DNA from: Engraulis encrasicolus
Lineage: Eukaryota > Chordata > Actinopteri > Clupeiformes > Engraulidae
Assembly: GCF_034702125.1 (NCBI RefSeq)
Contig: NC_085865.1
Span: forward strand, 48,883,495 to 48,947,494
Direction of reading: 5' to 3'
DNA: 64,000 nt
Below, piece after piece: positions 1 through 28,800 of this stretch. The notes beneath the pieces are model-generated. The model had not been told where the DNA came from, did no database searches, and saw nothing but the letters and a program-made list of their open reading frames with translations. The number at the start of each line of letters is the position of its first letter. Position 1 is the first letter of the stretch. The position numbers and the translations under genes are program-made.

Positions 1-960
1 CATAACTAATTCCCTGTCAATTACTATCTGTAAGTTGCTTTTGGATAAAAGTGTCAGCTAAGTGTAGTGTAATTTTTGCAAATTGTAATGTAATGTAATG
101 TATGGCTTTGAAATTATGAAAGGCTGGCTTGTAAGCCAATACAACACCACCAGTGGTGAAAGTAGGCAGGTGCCCACAGGTGCGCAGCATCAGTATAACA
201 TTTACAGCCTGTGTAGTACCTGTAAGAGAATAGGGTTAATGCTGGACAAAAACCCTCATCTGAACATTTAAAGTAGAAAACATACAACCACACTATGCCA
301 TTTGAGACAAGTGCCCTATGAAGAGAATAGCTCAAAGTTACCCGGAAATAGTCATGCAGTGATTTAGATCTGTAGCACATGTTTATTTTGTTTGCGCTCT
401 TTCTGATGTTGGCATTGGAAGGGCAGTTGTTAGGAAGACTTGCACAAAATAGCTCCAGTAAGACGTGTAAATGACTTTCACCCCTGAACACCACTAATTA
501 GAGAGCACTACGGTAAAGGGGCTGTGGCGGTCCCACTCAACTAAAATCATCTGTCTGTCTCGTCTGATGATCTCCTACTGTATCTCCTGAGTCTAAACAA
601 GTTTCAGACCTGCTTAGCCTGGTTCTCAGAAAATAAGCTGCATATTTTGGAAGCAACAGAATACCGGCATATGGTTCGCTTAAAATACTGTAGGAAATAG
701 ACAATATGCATTGGCCTGGCTTACTGACTGTTGGGCCATTACAGAGCCAAAATAAGTCGAAATCAGCAGGGTGCAATTCGTCGGGGGCGGGATGGTAGGA
801 CCCCCCCACCCCCCTTCTGGTTTTGATATCTTCACTTAATGTACATGGTTTTAATCTCAGTCAGTTTTAATGTTAATCCATTGATGCTGCCTAAAATCTG
901 TTAAGTATTCCCCTTCTGTCCATCCACCCCCCGCCTCCAGTCATGTCACCACCCTGGAAA
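1..960. other. No gene recognised; unique AT-rich sequence
   Basis: I see no exon with convincing splice borders and no known repeat here. It could be the last intron of the possible plus-strand gene that ends at 1406. The reverse-strand open frames in it show no family motif. Confidence 0.4.
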
Positions 961-962
961 TA

Positions 963-1118
<156 letters not shown>

Positions 1119-1258
1119 TTGAATGGGGAACATAGATCTGTAGTCTACGTTATCAGGACTCCATTGGTCTGGCAGTTGATGCAAGCATGAGGACGATGAG
1201 AAATATGAAAGACAAATATGTAACTGTGAGTGTGTGTGTGTGTGTCCATCCTGTGTAG

Positions 1259-1406
1259 GCGTCTGAATGGGGAGCCTGGTTCTGAAGTCTACCTCACCGG
1301 TACCTCTGGGTCTGGGTCTGGGTCAACATCACAGCACTCCTCTCTGTACCGCGACAGTAAGGAGCGCTCCACACTGAGAGCGTGCCAGTCCAGTCCTATG
1401 GTTTAG
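1259..1406 (+). CDS. Possible last coding exon of an unidentified gene
   Basis: After a possible splice acceptor (CCATCCTGTGTAG at 1246-1258) one frame, with codons starting at 1260, stays open for 48 codons and ends at TAG 1404-1406. The predicted tail is polar and Ser/Gly-rich: RLNGEPGSEVYLTGTSGSG, then a Ser/Thr stretch, SLYRDSKERSTLRA, and a C-terminus of CQSSPMV. This looks like the disordered cytoplasmic tail of a signalling or membrane protein, but I do not recognise the family. The stop codon falls inside the first unit of the minisatellite that follows. No upstream exon of the same gene is identifiable in the window, so the assignment rests on frame, acceptor and composition only. 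A non-coding repeat is a real alternative, because part of this segment is duplicated at 1117-1170. Confidence 0.3.
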
Positions 1407-1750
1407 TAGCCCTCACTCCCAGCCTGCCAGTCCAGTCCTATGGTGTAGTAGCCCTCACTCTCAGCCTGTCAGTCCAGTCCTATGGTGTAGTAGCCCTCAC
1501 TCCCAGCCTGTCAGTCCAGTCCTATGGTGCAGTAGCCCTCACTCTCAGCCTGTCAGTCCAGTCCTATGGTTTAGTAGCCCTCACTCCCAGCTTGTCAGTC
1601 CAGTCCTATGGTGTAGTGTAGCCCTCACTCCAAGCATGTCAGTCCAGTCCTATGGTGTAGTGTAGCCCTCACTCCCAGCCTGCCAGTCCAGTCCTATGGT
1701 GTAGTAGCCCTCACTCCCAGCTTGTCAGTCCAGTCCTATGGTGTAGTAGA
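1384..1750 (+). repeat. 42-bp minisatellite, 9 units
   Basis: About nine tandem copies of a roughly 42-bp unit containing CCAGTCCAGTCCTATGGT, followed by TAGTAGCCCTCACTC. Two units are a few bases longer through a repeated GTGTA. A frame through it gives a 14-residue peptide repeat, which I judge to be chance because the proposed exon stops in unit 1. Confidence 0.92.
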
Positions 1751-3215
1751 TTACACACTCCAAAGTCTCAGCTCACTGCCTGTGAAGATTCTCATTCATT
1801 AAAGTCAAAAATGTTTAGGTATACATCGACAACTGGACTGGAGCTTGAAAACGTTTTAGCCAACAGGTACACTATCCCAAGATCAATCATTTTTCCCACA
1901 TCAGAATTAGATGTTAATGAAGAGCTGGACCATTTACAAGCTCGACACAGAAGTCCAGTCTCCACTCGAGCTCAACTTTTTTTGACATCTCAGTTCACAG
2001 TGTACTGCCTGTTTTGTATTTGTGTATTTATGTCAGACACCTTCATTTCCCTCGGAATTAATCAAACTTCTCTACTCTGTGCTAAAAAGACAATACAAAG
2101 GAACTGTACATTTTTGTGAAAAACTGTGTTTAGTCATCTGGTGACTACCGTAAGTGCCGTAAGGGAATACAATGTATACAATAGATAAAAAAAGTTTGAT
2201 TTGACAGTATGAAAACTTTGAATGTATTTGCTTAGTTTCAATGTTTTGTAGAGCACCTATACACCTATATGAACGTTTCCCCTCTGACCTTCTGATGTAT
2301 AATACTTAGTTTTTTTTATTATGTTAAAATTCAAAGTAAACTAATCAATAATTGTATCATTTGTCTCCAGCGTGGTTACTAAAGTGTAGATGAGTGTTGC
2401 ATTATATTATCTTCCATGTGGGATTACAAATTGACTTGACAGTAACAAGCATGAAAACACAGAGACGGTTATACAATTTAAAAGAAAAACAACTTGATAT
2501 TTATTAATAATTGAGAGAACAGAACATTGTAAATAAAAATGACAAGGTGTAGATGTTAGAAGACTTGTGAAAGGTGAGGTGAGGCTTATCTTCACAAGCT
2601 TGAGGATAAACACACACACACGTCACACACACACATACAAAGATGGAGTGATAGCCTCCATGCCAACCTGCCTGTGTAGGATCAGAATCCTCAAGGGCAT
2701 TACGAGCGAGAGAGAACAACACTGTGAAACGCATTGGTTGTTTCTGCTTGAGAGAGAGAGAGAGAGAGGAGATTTTACACAGAAACACAGTCTGTGAGGG
2801 CATTACAGCACAGTGCAGTAGCACAGTCATTCGCCTCACTCAAGAGATTTCCTCTGGCCCTTCAGACATTTGACCCGTGTGTTCCAGATGTGTTCAGGTG
2901 CCCTGGCCTGCTGCTGCTGCCGCTGCTGCCTTTGTCTCTGAGCCGCAGCTCTGGGACAAGCCTCCGCACTCTACACTCAGGGCCGCTGACAGCTATGGCT
3001 GGGCCCAGGACAAAGTCATCTGAAACCATGCAATACATGATACAATGCATTGAGAAGCAAATTCTGGGCCACCTCTGTCCCTGGTCCTGGGACAACTGTC
3101 CCCTTTGTCCCCTGCCCCAGTCGGCTTCCCTGTCTGCACTAGGAATACCAGGAATCACAGTGGCAGGACCCTCTTAACGACTCTTACGTAACCTTTATTC
3201 AAGTGGCTCTGGGTA
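1751..3215. other. Intergenic or UTR sequence, no gene recognised
   Basis: Could contain the 3' UTR of the possible gene ending at 1406 (an ATTAAA lies near 1798) and, on the other strand, a distant ACAD8 poly(A) site (TTTATT near 2500). Neither is provable from sequence alone. A short purine-rich (GA)n run lies near 2750-2770. Confidence 0.35.
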
Positions 3216-3223
3216 CTGTACAT

Positions 3224-5029
3224 TAGGGTTTAATCCCGGGACCCGGGATTCCCGGGAAATCTGATCAAAACAATTTCCCGTTTCCCGGGAAAGCCATGAC
3301 GGGAAACCGGGAAAAAAAATTAAGTGCGTGTCTATTTGTTGTCCCAGCAACATAAGCAACAGTGCCATCTAGCAGCGGTAACACTTCAGGCTCATTTAAG
3401 CAGCAGCAGTACAGGCCCATTTCAGCAATGTCTGAGGTGCGCGGTTGACGTATTATTTCATCCGCAACCGCTTCTCAGAATTTCTAATCCACCCGCCCTA
3501 ATGTTTTTTCTCCAATTTCCAAAACCGAATCCGCCCGCCATCCACCTATTAGTTTTTAGTATTTAAGATGCCTGAGGCACATAGTCGATCGTCTTTTTCA
3601 AGCAGTGCAGGTAATTTACATCTTGCCAGCCCATGTTTTAAAAAAATCTCTAACTTATAGCGATTCCCAACTTGTCTCCACCCATCGCACAACGTGAAAG
3701 TTGAAACGTGTGGATGCTTTAATGCAGCCTAAATTTTAACAGTTTAAATACATCCAGTCCAAGCAGCACAATCGAAACTATTGGCTATCTAGCTTACAAG
3801 TTTGGATGGTATCCAATAAGACGAGTCAAGTGTCTTGCGAAGAGTGCAGAGAATTACGTCGCGCGTGTGTGTGTGAGCGAGAGAGGGTGAGAGAGGGAGC
3901 GATTCCAAACTTGTCTCCATCCATCGCACAACGTGAAAGTTAACGTGTATGCTTTCATGCAGCCTAAATTGTACCAATTTTGCCTCCTCCCCAAGCAGCA
4001 CAATCGAAACTATTGGCTAACTAGCTTGCACGTTTGGCTGGTCTATCCAACAAGATGAGTCAAGTGACATATGTCTTGCGAAGAGTGCAAGCGTCGCTTT
4101 GTGTGTGAGCGAGAGAACTAGAGAGAGAACGAGAGAGAGGCGCTTCCCAAAATCGCTCTGCAGAAAGGGCAAGGCGATGTCTCCAAATATTAGACAAAAT
4201 GCAGCTTATTTTAGTTAAGTAGATATCAGGAAAGTATTTTGTTTAGTTGCAAAGCCGAGCTGATTGGTTCATATTGCTCTGAAAGACACTGAAGTCTATG
4301 CCTATATTTTAATGGGTTTATTATGCGCGCGAGGTCACCTAACTGACGCCCGGTGCTATTACCAGAGGAAAACGATAGCACTTGGGCAAACGGTAAAGTC
4401 AGTTTAGCCATGCATACCTGCCTATGATGAACCAGTTTTCTTGTTTGAAAAAACACTCTTCCTGGCGCTAAAGCAAACTGCCATTTCTGACTGACCCAGA
4501 TGAAATCCCATGCACGGAACTCCACTATTGAGATGACATCGTATAGGCTATATTTCCCACCGCTTATCACAGTAGCCGACAGTGAAACATTGTTCTCATG
4601 AAGCTGGCGGTAGACGTGTATACTATCCACAGGTGAAGGACAATGTGCCATGATTTGCGCACAACCTCAAACACAATTCCTTAATGGAAAATAGCCAACC
4701 CACTGTTGCATCAAACTTATAGGTGAAAGTCGTGAGCTCCACCAACAATCCACCGTCATTGATAAGCGCTGCATGCTGCGCACAGGCTATCATCTTACAC
4801 TTCATTATTATTGTGTTGGTGGATAGGAGAGCTTTATCTTAATTCCTTTCTCCCAATAATGATACAAACAGTAACAACTTGATACAAAATGCCAGTTTGG
4901 GAGGAACAGTTGAATTATAGGCTCTACATGACTAGATCAAAAAAATTGAAAAAAAAAAAAAAAAACCCAATGGGCCGTCAGATCCCGGGATTTGATTCAT
5001 GCCATTTTCGGGAAAAATATTAAACCCTA
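3224..5029. mobile_element. Non-autonomous hAT-type DNA transposon, complete
   Basis: The element starts TAGGGTTTAATCCCGGGA and ends ATATTAAACCCTA, giving matching terminal inverted repeats. It is flanked by a perfect 8-bp target duplication CTGTACAT (3216-3223 and 5030-5037), the hallmark of hAT transposition. Just inside the ends are short palindromic TCCCGGGA motifs. Inside, a block of about 240 bp occurs twice in tandem (about 3655-3890 and 3897-4135), with the start of a third copy near 4138. A minus-strand frame of 141 codons (4226-4651) shows no transposase motif I recognise, so the element probably moves with enzymes supplied in trans. Confidence 0.85.
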
Positions 5030-5065
5030 CTGTACATGCCAGTATGACGGTCTCTGTGTCTCTTA

Positions 5066-5097
<32 letters not shown>

Positions 5098-5112
5098 TGT
5101 GTGTGTGTGTGT
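5066..5112. repeat. (TG)n microsatellite
   Basis: TG repeat with one TATG interruption. Another (TG)n tract lies at about 5441-5474. Nothing else is recognised between 5113 and 6130 except a T-rich run near 5868-5880; on the minus strand this reads as ATTAAATTAAAAAAA and could be an ACAD8 poly(A) site. Confidence 0.85.
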
Positions 5113-5442
5113 ATGCACGTGTTTAGTCCAGGGCAAAGGCAGATTTCCAATCCCATGGCTGGGGCTTTTATTACATCAGTTCACTACTGCAGGTCACTGG
5201 GAGTTTGCAGGCAGCTGTGCGGTGCTGTGTAGGCTACCACAGCGCCAATGTCCATCGTCATCATCTCCAGACAAGAAAGCAATGTCAAAGTCCAGACAGT
5301 GTCCATGTCCCATTAACAGTGACAACTAAGGTAGTACGTTATTCCTGCTCTTTCGGATTGGTGGGGTGTGTGGAGGGAGGGAGGGAGGGGGTTACTGTTC
5401 ACTGACAGGTGTCCATGTTGACCTTCACAGCAGAGCCAGTGA

Positions 5443-5477
<35 letters not shown>

Positions 5478-6131
5478 GGGAGGGGGTTGGCGTTGCAATA
5501 TTGCAGCATTAAATGAAGACTCTCCATTCATTCAGTTGTTGATCACTGGAAAACCCCACGGATGGTATAAATCTTATCCTTTAGCTTAGCGTAGGGGATT
5601 ATCTGAGGGCGACACGGAGCGAAGGTTTTAGGTAACAATGATGAGTCAGTCTGCTCCGTCTAAGCCTCCCCCCTGCCGAGTAACTAACACAGATCTGAGC
5701 GCCACGACAACCAGTGTCCGCGGAAAACCCAAGGTGGAACGGGATACCATTGGGAGCACATATGGGTCAAGGCTGCCTGCCCTCCATAGATACAGCATGC
5801 ATAGGGCAACACATCATTCCAGGTCCTTTCCTCTGTCCTCGTAACACAAAACACATCATCCCTGATCTTTTTTTTTTTTAATTTAATGTCTTGCAAAAAC
5901 ACAATTCAGATATGATACTTTCGTTTGCCATCAGGATTTTGAATGATGGGTGGAGATCTGCACTTTGATAGCAAAGAAACCTTAATTTCCTCACGAAGGA
6001 GGAGCAACATCGAAACACAAAGTCGGAGTCCTAAGGGAAGGAAAAATAGCTTTGATGATGCTGTGAAAAAACACTGACACCTGTACCAAGATGGTGGTGC
6101 ACTCTGCTGATAGTGTGAAAAGGCAGTGTCC

Positions 6132-6405
6132 CACTCAGTATCTCATTTCCAATCCTCTCCTTTCAGGTGTAACCTTGTGCGCTTCGCTGACGCGCCGCCC
6201 CTGATAACGATTCCCCAGTGTCAGCCTAGGCAGAGGAGTCTTTGGGGGGGCTCTTCTCCATTAAACATCGGGATTGCAAATGAGAAAATGACCTTTGAAT
6301 TCTGCTTTTGCAAGAAATTGAATAAAATTTCCATCGTCAATGACGTCTTGCCTTGCATCCCGAGGCCACAAGCACAAGGAAAGGACGGGAGGTGAGATAA
6401 TGAAA
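6132..6405. mobile_element. MITE copy 1 of a family with TATCTCACCTCCC ends
   Basis: The right end reads CACAAGCACAAGGAAAGGAC then GGGAGGTGAGATAATG, inverted relative to the left ends of related copies (TTATCTAACCTCCCATCC). The interior shares CAATGACGTCTTGCC and TGAATAAAAYTTC with copies at about 27968-28198 and 31520-31775. The left end of this copy is degraded. Confidence 0.65.
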
Positions 6406-6969
6406 TGGACCCAGTGTGTACCAGGACATGCCCTGTGTTAATGCAAGCCAAAAGGTTGAATGTGACACCTAGTGGTCTAGATCTAAGGCTGTCATCAACA
6501 GTTCCAGAAGGCAACAACATGTATAAGGCATTCAAGAATGACCAAAGCAACAACACAACTACAGATAAAAACAACACAAACAAAAACATATCACAACAAG
6601 CTGGAGTGTTTGTTTTTCTCCTCAAACACACACTATGTAAAAAATGACTACCTGACAGTATTTCAATAATTCCTAAAGCAACCTATACCAACAACGTGAG
6701 CTCTATACCCCACTAAACCTTTACACTCTACTGCTGGAAGAAGACCTACAGTACTCCACACACACAATCTGGGGAGAAGCATCCCAAAACACAAGTACAC
6801 ACTCAGCACAGTAACATTTTCACACACACACCCTCCTATAATTTTCCTCATATGGAGACGTGGAGACGAGCGCACGCACACACACTTTTCCCATCACTTG
6901 AAACTCCTCAAACACGCATTCACTCACACACTCATGGGGTAGCAGCTCTTAATGTCAGTAGTACATGTG

Positions 6970-7000
<31 letters not shown>

Positions 7001-7002
7001 CT
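6970..7002. repeat. (TG)n microsatellite
   Basis: Short TG tract lying just 3' of the ACAD8 stop codon, probably inside its 3' UTR. Confidence 0.8.
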
Positions 7003-7065
7003 ACAGCACATGTGTGTGTTGTGTCCGCTCCCTTCGATGAAGGGAGGGCGCTTGTCTGTTCAACA

Positions 7066-22455
<15,390 letters not shown>

Positions 22456-22855
22456 GATGGTTTTCAGCTGTTACATCACAGTGCTTGTGGGTAATGTAGT
22501 TTACGTAGGAGTTCAACCTGGGGTACGTGAAGTGGTTGTACTACGCCTAAACAATGCGACTGACGGACGGCGCGTGATTAAATAACTATGGACCCCATTG
22601 TTAAATTCTTTTCACGCGTTTTAAAGCATTTCATGTTACGATTTTCAGCTGCAGCCTACTCAACTCAAGTCACACTGGCAGCGACGCAAACATTACCAAA
22701 ACATTGCGCAATCTAGCACAACGCGGGAAATGTATGGTCTGCTTGCAGCCATGGTCGCATAAAGTAGGCTATTCATTTATTTCAATTCCACTGGCGCTCC
22801 TGTCCATTTGGTGAAGATAAGTGAACTACCGCAGAAAGTAGACTTTATAACAAAT
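22456..22855. promoter_or_regulatory. Bidirectional promoter interval between acad8 and thyn1
   Basis: The start codons of the two divergent genes are 400 bp apart. The interval includes GC-rich sequence next to the acad8 start (GCGGCCGCC), a GACTGACGGACGGCGCGTG segment near 22560 and ACGCGGGAAA near 22720. No TATA box is placed convincingly. The same head-to-head pairing exists in human, which supports a shared promoter; exact transcription starts are not visible. Confidence 0.7.
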
Positions 22856-25800
22856 ATGCCACCAAGAAAGAGGACACGTGGCTCTACAAAAAGTAAGTTC
22901 AAGCAAGACTATTTGAGCTGTCCACATTTGACAATATAAAGCACCTAATGGGCGTAATGTTTTTCTCTAGCTGTGCAGCCTGAGTCGGAGACCGAAGACA
23001 CTCCTGAAGCACCTGCTCGGAGGAAAGGCAAGAGAAACATAGAAAAGGCAGACAAGTCCAAGTCCAAAGCAAGTTCTGATGTGAAAGATTCACCTGCCAA
23101 AATCTCGTATTGTCACTGGCTGATGAAGTCAGAACCCGAGAGCAGATTCGAGAACGGAATAGATGTAAAGGTGGGTAGGCTCTATGGATTTGTGTGCAAA
23201 GGAGCCCATGTGGGGGGGTTGGTTGGATGCCACAGAGTTGGTTGTTGTCAGTGACGTACTACTGAGTCATCATACACACTATACCTATGTTGCAGCAGCC
23301 AAAAGTGTTTGCTACCCTGTCTTGACTCACACCATTCCTAATCCTAACCCATAAGGTTCAATGTGATGTCGGTCCATCTTTTGCAGCTACAGCTTCAGAA
23401 TACCAAAACATTTTGGACAATTCCATGCTCCCAACACTGTGGGAACAGTATGGAGTGGGTCTCTTCCTCTTCGAACATGACACACAGCAATATGTCCATA
23501 TAAAGACATGGATGACAGTCTGATATGGATGAACTTGACGTGCCTGCACTGAGAGCCAGGCCTTCTCAACCAACATCAGTGTGACTGTGACCTCACCAAT
23601 AGCCGACACTTTTGGAAGATGGTGAGTGGTCAGAGTTGAAGCTCTAATGCCTGCAAAAGGTGAACCGCCAAGGCAGGTTAGCAAATATTTTTGGCAATAC
23701 TAGTGTTGCTGTCATATCACGTCAATCATCATATCTGTTGACCTAGGGCTGTAACGATATTTGATCGAACCCAGAAGTCGTGATGCTCGCACGATACTGT
23801 ATCGTGATGTAAGGAGACAGTATCGTGATACGCCCTTTCAAAATGTTGTTATCCTTCATTCCAGAAAACAACCATATGATATGATGTGATGTGATAGTGC
23901 TCCCAAGCTTCAAATGAGATACATTTCAGAAATCGTGGGGTGTATCGAATCGTAGGTCAAAAATCTTGTTACAGCCCTAGTATAGTTAATAAGTATCTGG
24001 GGGTATATCTGGATAACAAACTAGACTGGTCTGCCAATACAGATGCAGTATACAAAAAAGGACAGAGTCGGCTATACTTCCTGAGGAAACTACGATCGTT
24101 CAATGTGTGCAACACACTCCTCACTATGTTCTATCAGTCTGCGGTTGCCAGTGTACTTTTTTATGCAGTGGTCTGCTGGGGTGGAAGCATAAGGAAGAGA
24201 GATGTTGCGCGGCTTGACAGACTGGTGAGGAAAGCTGGCTCCGTTGTGGGAGAAGAGCTGGAGAACTTCACTTCATTGTCAGATAGAAGATCTCTGAGCA
24301 AACTGCTCACCATCTGGGACAATAAGGCGCACCCACTCAACAACACAATCATCCAACAAAAGAGTGTGTTCAGCTGGAGGCTGAGATCACTGAAATTCAG
24401 GACTGACAGACTGGGGAAATCATTTGTCCCTAGAGCCATGCAACTCTATAATTTGTCCATTAAGGACAAAGAGAAACTCCTGGATTTTTCTGCATGATCA
24501 CCTTTTTTATTTTTATCTACTTTTTTATTTGTATTTTTTTTCCATTATTTTTCTTATCTTTTTAATCTACAGAGCAAACTGGAAAAAGAATTTCCCCTTG
24601 GGGATAAATAAAATTTAACCAATCTAATCTAATCTAATCTAATCTAGTTGCTACATAAATGTTTGTAATTAGTGTCATAGGAGAGCACTCCCCCCACCAA
24701 CCTTTGGGCTACAAGCCTGACATCCTAACTGAGTCAAACTGGCAACCTTTGGGCTACAAATTTAACATCCTAACGGCTAACCCATGACTGCCCTGAAATT
24801 AGTAATCTGTGTCTAATCTGTTTTGTACTCTAGTTTGGCATAGAGGATTTAAAGGCCCTCCCAAATCAGACTGGATGCTGGGATGGAGTCAGGAACTACC
24901 AGGTAGGCAAAAGGAATGCATGTTTCAGGCATAGACCACTGTTGTCAGTCAGTTAGGTAGAATATCTCAAGTTAAGTACCGGTACACATTCCACTGAAAT
25001 ACACTCACTGTAGTTTTTCCCTGAAACCCAGGTTTCTTAATTGCAAGGGTCAACACACAGTAAATGTTCTTTACCATTAGCCTGGTTCACACCAGACGTT
25101 GTGTGTGTAGCTTCGGCGCCCCCTGGCGGCGCAGAGCTACACACACTACCGTCTGGTACACAGCCATAGAGCACGCTCCGTCTCCAACCAGAAAATAGGC
25201 TGAGAATTTATTGCTTCAAAATCAACGGTAACTCACATTGAGGAGTCACAAGACAGATTAGAGACTATATTGACTCTTTAAAGATTAACAGGAAGGTTTT
25301 TGAAGGAATTTGTTGGTGAGGAGGCCGTGCTGAAGCAATAAATTCTCAGCCTATTTTCTGGTTGGAGACGGAGCGTGCTCTATGGCTGTGTACCAGACGG
25401 TAGTGTGTGTAGCTCTGCTCCGCCAGGGGGCGCCGAAGCTACACATACACCGTCTGGTGTGAACCAGGCTACTTTACCATAGCTTGAGCATTCATTATTG
25501 TATATCTGCCCAGAAAATTGGAAAATACTGTAAGTGTTTCAAATTACATTTTACTTCAATGGAAATAACATTTTGCCTAACTTACATGTAGCTAAGACTT
25601 CAAACAAAGTTCTGGTAAGATAGACGCATCTGGTTGGAAAATAAGTGTTTCAAACTACATTGTACTAAAAACAGAAAACAAAATACATACATGTAGCTGT
25701 GTTAAACTCCATGCAAAGTCTTGTGTTTTCTGAGAGGGATGTTGTGTTTTCTGAGAGGGATGACCTGTTCCCCTGTGTAGGCCCGTAACTTCATGCGAGA

Positions 25801-28800
25801 CATGGCGGTGGGTCAGCGGGCATTCTTCTACCACAGTAACTGCAAGGAGCCGGGCATCGCTGGCCTCATGAAGGTCAGTCAGAGCTGCCAAGGACCAGGG
25901 AAGGGGGTGGGGTGCAATTCACAGCTCAGGGTGGCACTGGCATAGTAGAGATTTAGGTACGGGCAGGCGCTGGCAGGTGGGGGGGAGCAGTGTTGGGAGT
26001 AACGAGTTACAAAAGTAACTAATTACTGTAATGCATTACATTTTTGAGTAACTCAGTAATGTAACTGATTACAGGGGAAAAAATCGGTAATATGTCCTCG
26101 TTACAATGCAAGTAACTTGCACATTACACAACACATTTTTTTCACCTACATTTTGTGTGGGTATTTTGTTTTCTTTATACAATGTTCGCGGATCACCGCG
26201 AGATCAGCTATTGCATCTGATAGTAGCTACGTCCGCGCAGAGATTTTAAAGTTCCACGCAGAACATTGCTTCTTCTTTCACGCTCCGTCTCTCGAAATGG
26301 CAGGCTGACAAAGGATGACCGATCCAGAAGATCCAGCTTGCTCGTTTTCAAGATGGGTATATGCCCACTACTTTGACTTCATTGAAAATAAGGACGGCAA
26401 GAACATTTCAGTTAAATGCACACTGTACTTGAAACCCAAACCGCGTTCCACGTCGAAAAACAGTAGCCTACAAACAATTTGACGATTTGAAGAGGTGCCA
26501 TAGCACCACCAAATTAGTCAGGAAAGGAGGGGATGCATCCCATTCTCACGAGACAGGGACACGGCAGGGTATCCGACGGGGGATGAGAATAGTTCTAGAG
26601 TTGTGAGTGAGTGACAAACTGATCTCCACACAAAGTCACCTGATTCAGGCGAGCCACGAGCTTGCAAACTGACTGGCTGGTATCCTCGCAATCATTTTTT
26701 TCGCCTATAATTTCATTCATTGATAAGACATTTTCCCCGGTGTGCTGTAGTCTATATAATTAATATTCAAAATGGGCCTACTGTAGCAATGCATGCATCT
26801 GCTCTTTTATCAATAATAATTTTCAAACTCGTAGTGCAGTGAGGTGGCTTTATGTTTCAGCCAAGTGCAACGGAGCCTGTGCTGCATGCGTCCGTAATAG
26901 ATTTTTTTTTTAAACGGCGCTGGTGTGCATGGTAAGGTGTGGTAAGAAGAGAAAGGATTAATCATTGTATTGGTGAATCAATATTGTATGTGGGTAAGAT
27001 GCAATTCCTGAAAATGTTGGTTTTCAGTCTGCAGGCTTCCAAAATGACATGTGGATGGCAGGTGAAAGTCATGCCACCTCATAGATTTGCACTGTAGATT
27101 GCCAAATCCTTATTTCCAGTCATTTTGGCTAAAGTAACTAAAAGTAATGCAAAAGTAGTGTAATGCCTTACTTTTCAAAAAAAGTAATGTTGTAATGTAA
27201 GGCATTACTTTTAAATGACAGTAACATGTAATAAGTAGTGCATTACAGTTTTTGAGTAACTTTCCCAACAGTGGCAGGGAGTTATGTGGAACTTCTAGCT
27301 GCCTTATATAGGAATTATGTTGCACACACTTCTAATCTTCAAGCAAGACTAGATGATCATGTCAACATAGACCACAATACCGTACATTGTGGAAAGAAAA
27401 ACAACAAAAAAGAAATGTCAAAAAGGGCAAAGGTCCAGTAGGGCAAAAGGGACAGTTACTTAAGCACTACCTGGTCCATGTCTGTACAGGACGGTCACAG
27501 GAGCGGGCCGACCCTGCAATTGCCCAAGGTGGCACCTGAGAGAGGGCGGCATCACCAGTGCGAAACTCCGCTCCCAATGACCTCTCGAAAACTGCCAATT
27601 GGCGCTATTAACATGTTATTTCCGTGCTGTTACCACACTTTGTTATTAGCGTTTTCTATCAGCCGTTATAAACTATTTTTCGCCGATTATCTTCAGTCTT
27701 GCGTAATGCTATTTTTTCTTTCTTTTACTCAAGCACACTGAATGACCGTTGTGTATGATAATGTGCTATAAAATACTATTGACTGATATTGATACTTTAG
27801 TGGTGTCCTCATTTCAGATCGTCAAGGAGGCGTATGTTGACCACACCCAGTTTGACAAGAAGGATGTACACTACAACGCCTCCAGCAAGCCGGACAACCC
27901 CAAATGGAGCATGGTGAGGAGTCTATGGGTCCATTCAATTATCCATACTACTGTCCTTGACTTGTGCATGTGGCCTCACTCTTCACCTATCTATCAAACT
28001 ATCAAGTTTCCCCGCTGTCAGCCGAGGCACAACAACTTTTGGGGGACTTTTCCCTGTTCAACATCCCGGCTGCAAATGAGGAAATTACTTGAATTGAATT
28101 GCGCTTGTGCAAGACATTGAATGAAACTTATTGTCAGTGACATCTTGACGTCATCATGAGGCCACAAGCTCAAGGGTGGGCATGAGTTTGGATAATGGGA
28201 TGTACCCTATGTATGCATGTGTGTTTGCTCAAATGATGGCTGGTGGGAGTGTGTTAGTGTGTGTGCCACTCTCTATCTTGTGAGGAAGGGCTGTTAAACT
28301 GTTCTTTCATGCAGGTCATGGTAATTAAATGAGCAAATTAATAATGACTTGGACTTATTTTCAAAGTTTGAGAACCCCGCCAAAAAATCTTAAAACCTAC
28401 CTCCTGGGGGTGCTGTGGTGCAGCGTGCTGGGTTTGCATAATCATGTCTTTGGGGACCCAGGTTCTAGGCCAGTGGTTCTCAACTGGAACAGTCTTGGGA
28501 CCCACCATTTTCCACTCTCATTCGGTCGCGATACAATTTTTTTAGCATTCAAGTCAATTCAATGCATTTCTCAAAATGTAACCAAGACTCGAATGACTGG
28601 TTCCTATCCATCTCGCATTAACATTCAGATTGTATGTATGACAACAGTTGACATGGAGTTCACTAGCCTATCAAAATAAAAGTTATAAATTGTTGCAGGA
28701 AAAGTTGGATTTTTTTTTTTTAGAATTACGTTTTTTTTTTTTACACCAAGGCTCTGCGACCCACCCATGACCCCTCCGCGACTCACTTTTGGGTCGCGAC

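Noticed and set aside
4226..4651. 141-codon minus-strand frame as hAT transposase
   Set aside because: No BED finger, RNase-H-like acidic residues or dimerisation motif seen, and the element has internal tandem repeats typical of non-autonomous copies.
5638..5844. 68-codon open frame starting MMSQSAPSKPPPCR
   Set aside because: No splice context, no family motif and no upstream promoter evidence; length is within chance.
23940..24497. Host gene encoding a 185-residue protein
   Set aside because: The sequence is the C-terminus of a LINE reverse transcriptase with a microsatellite tail, in a THYN1 intron.
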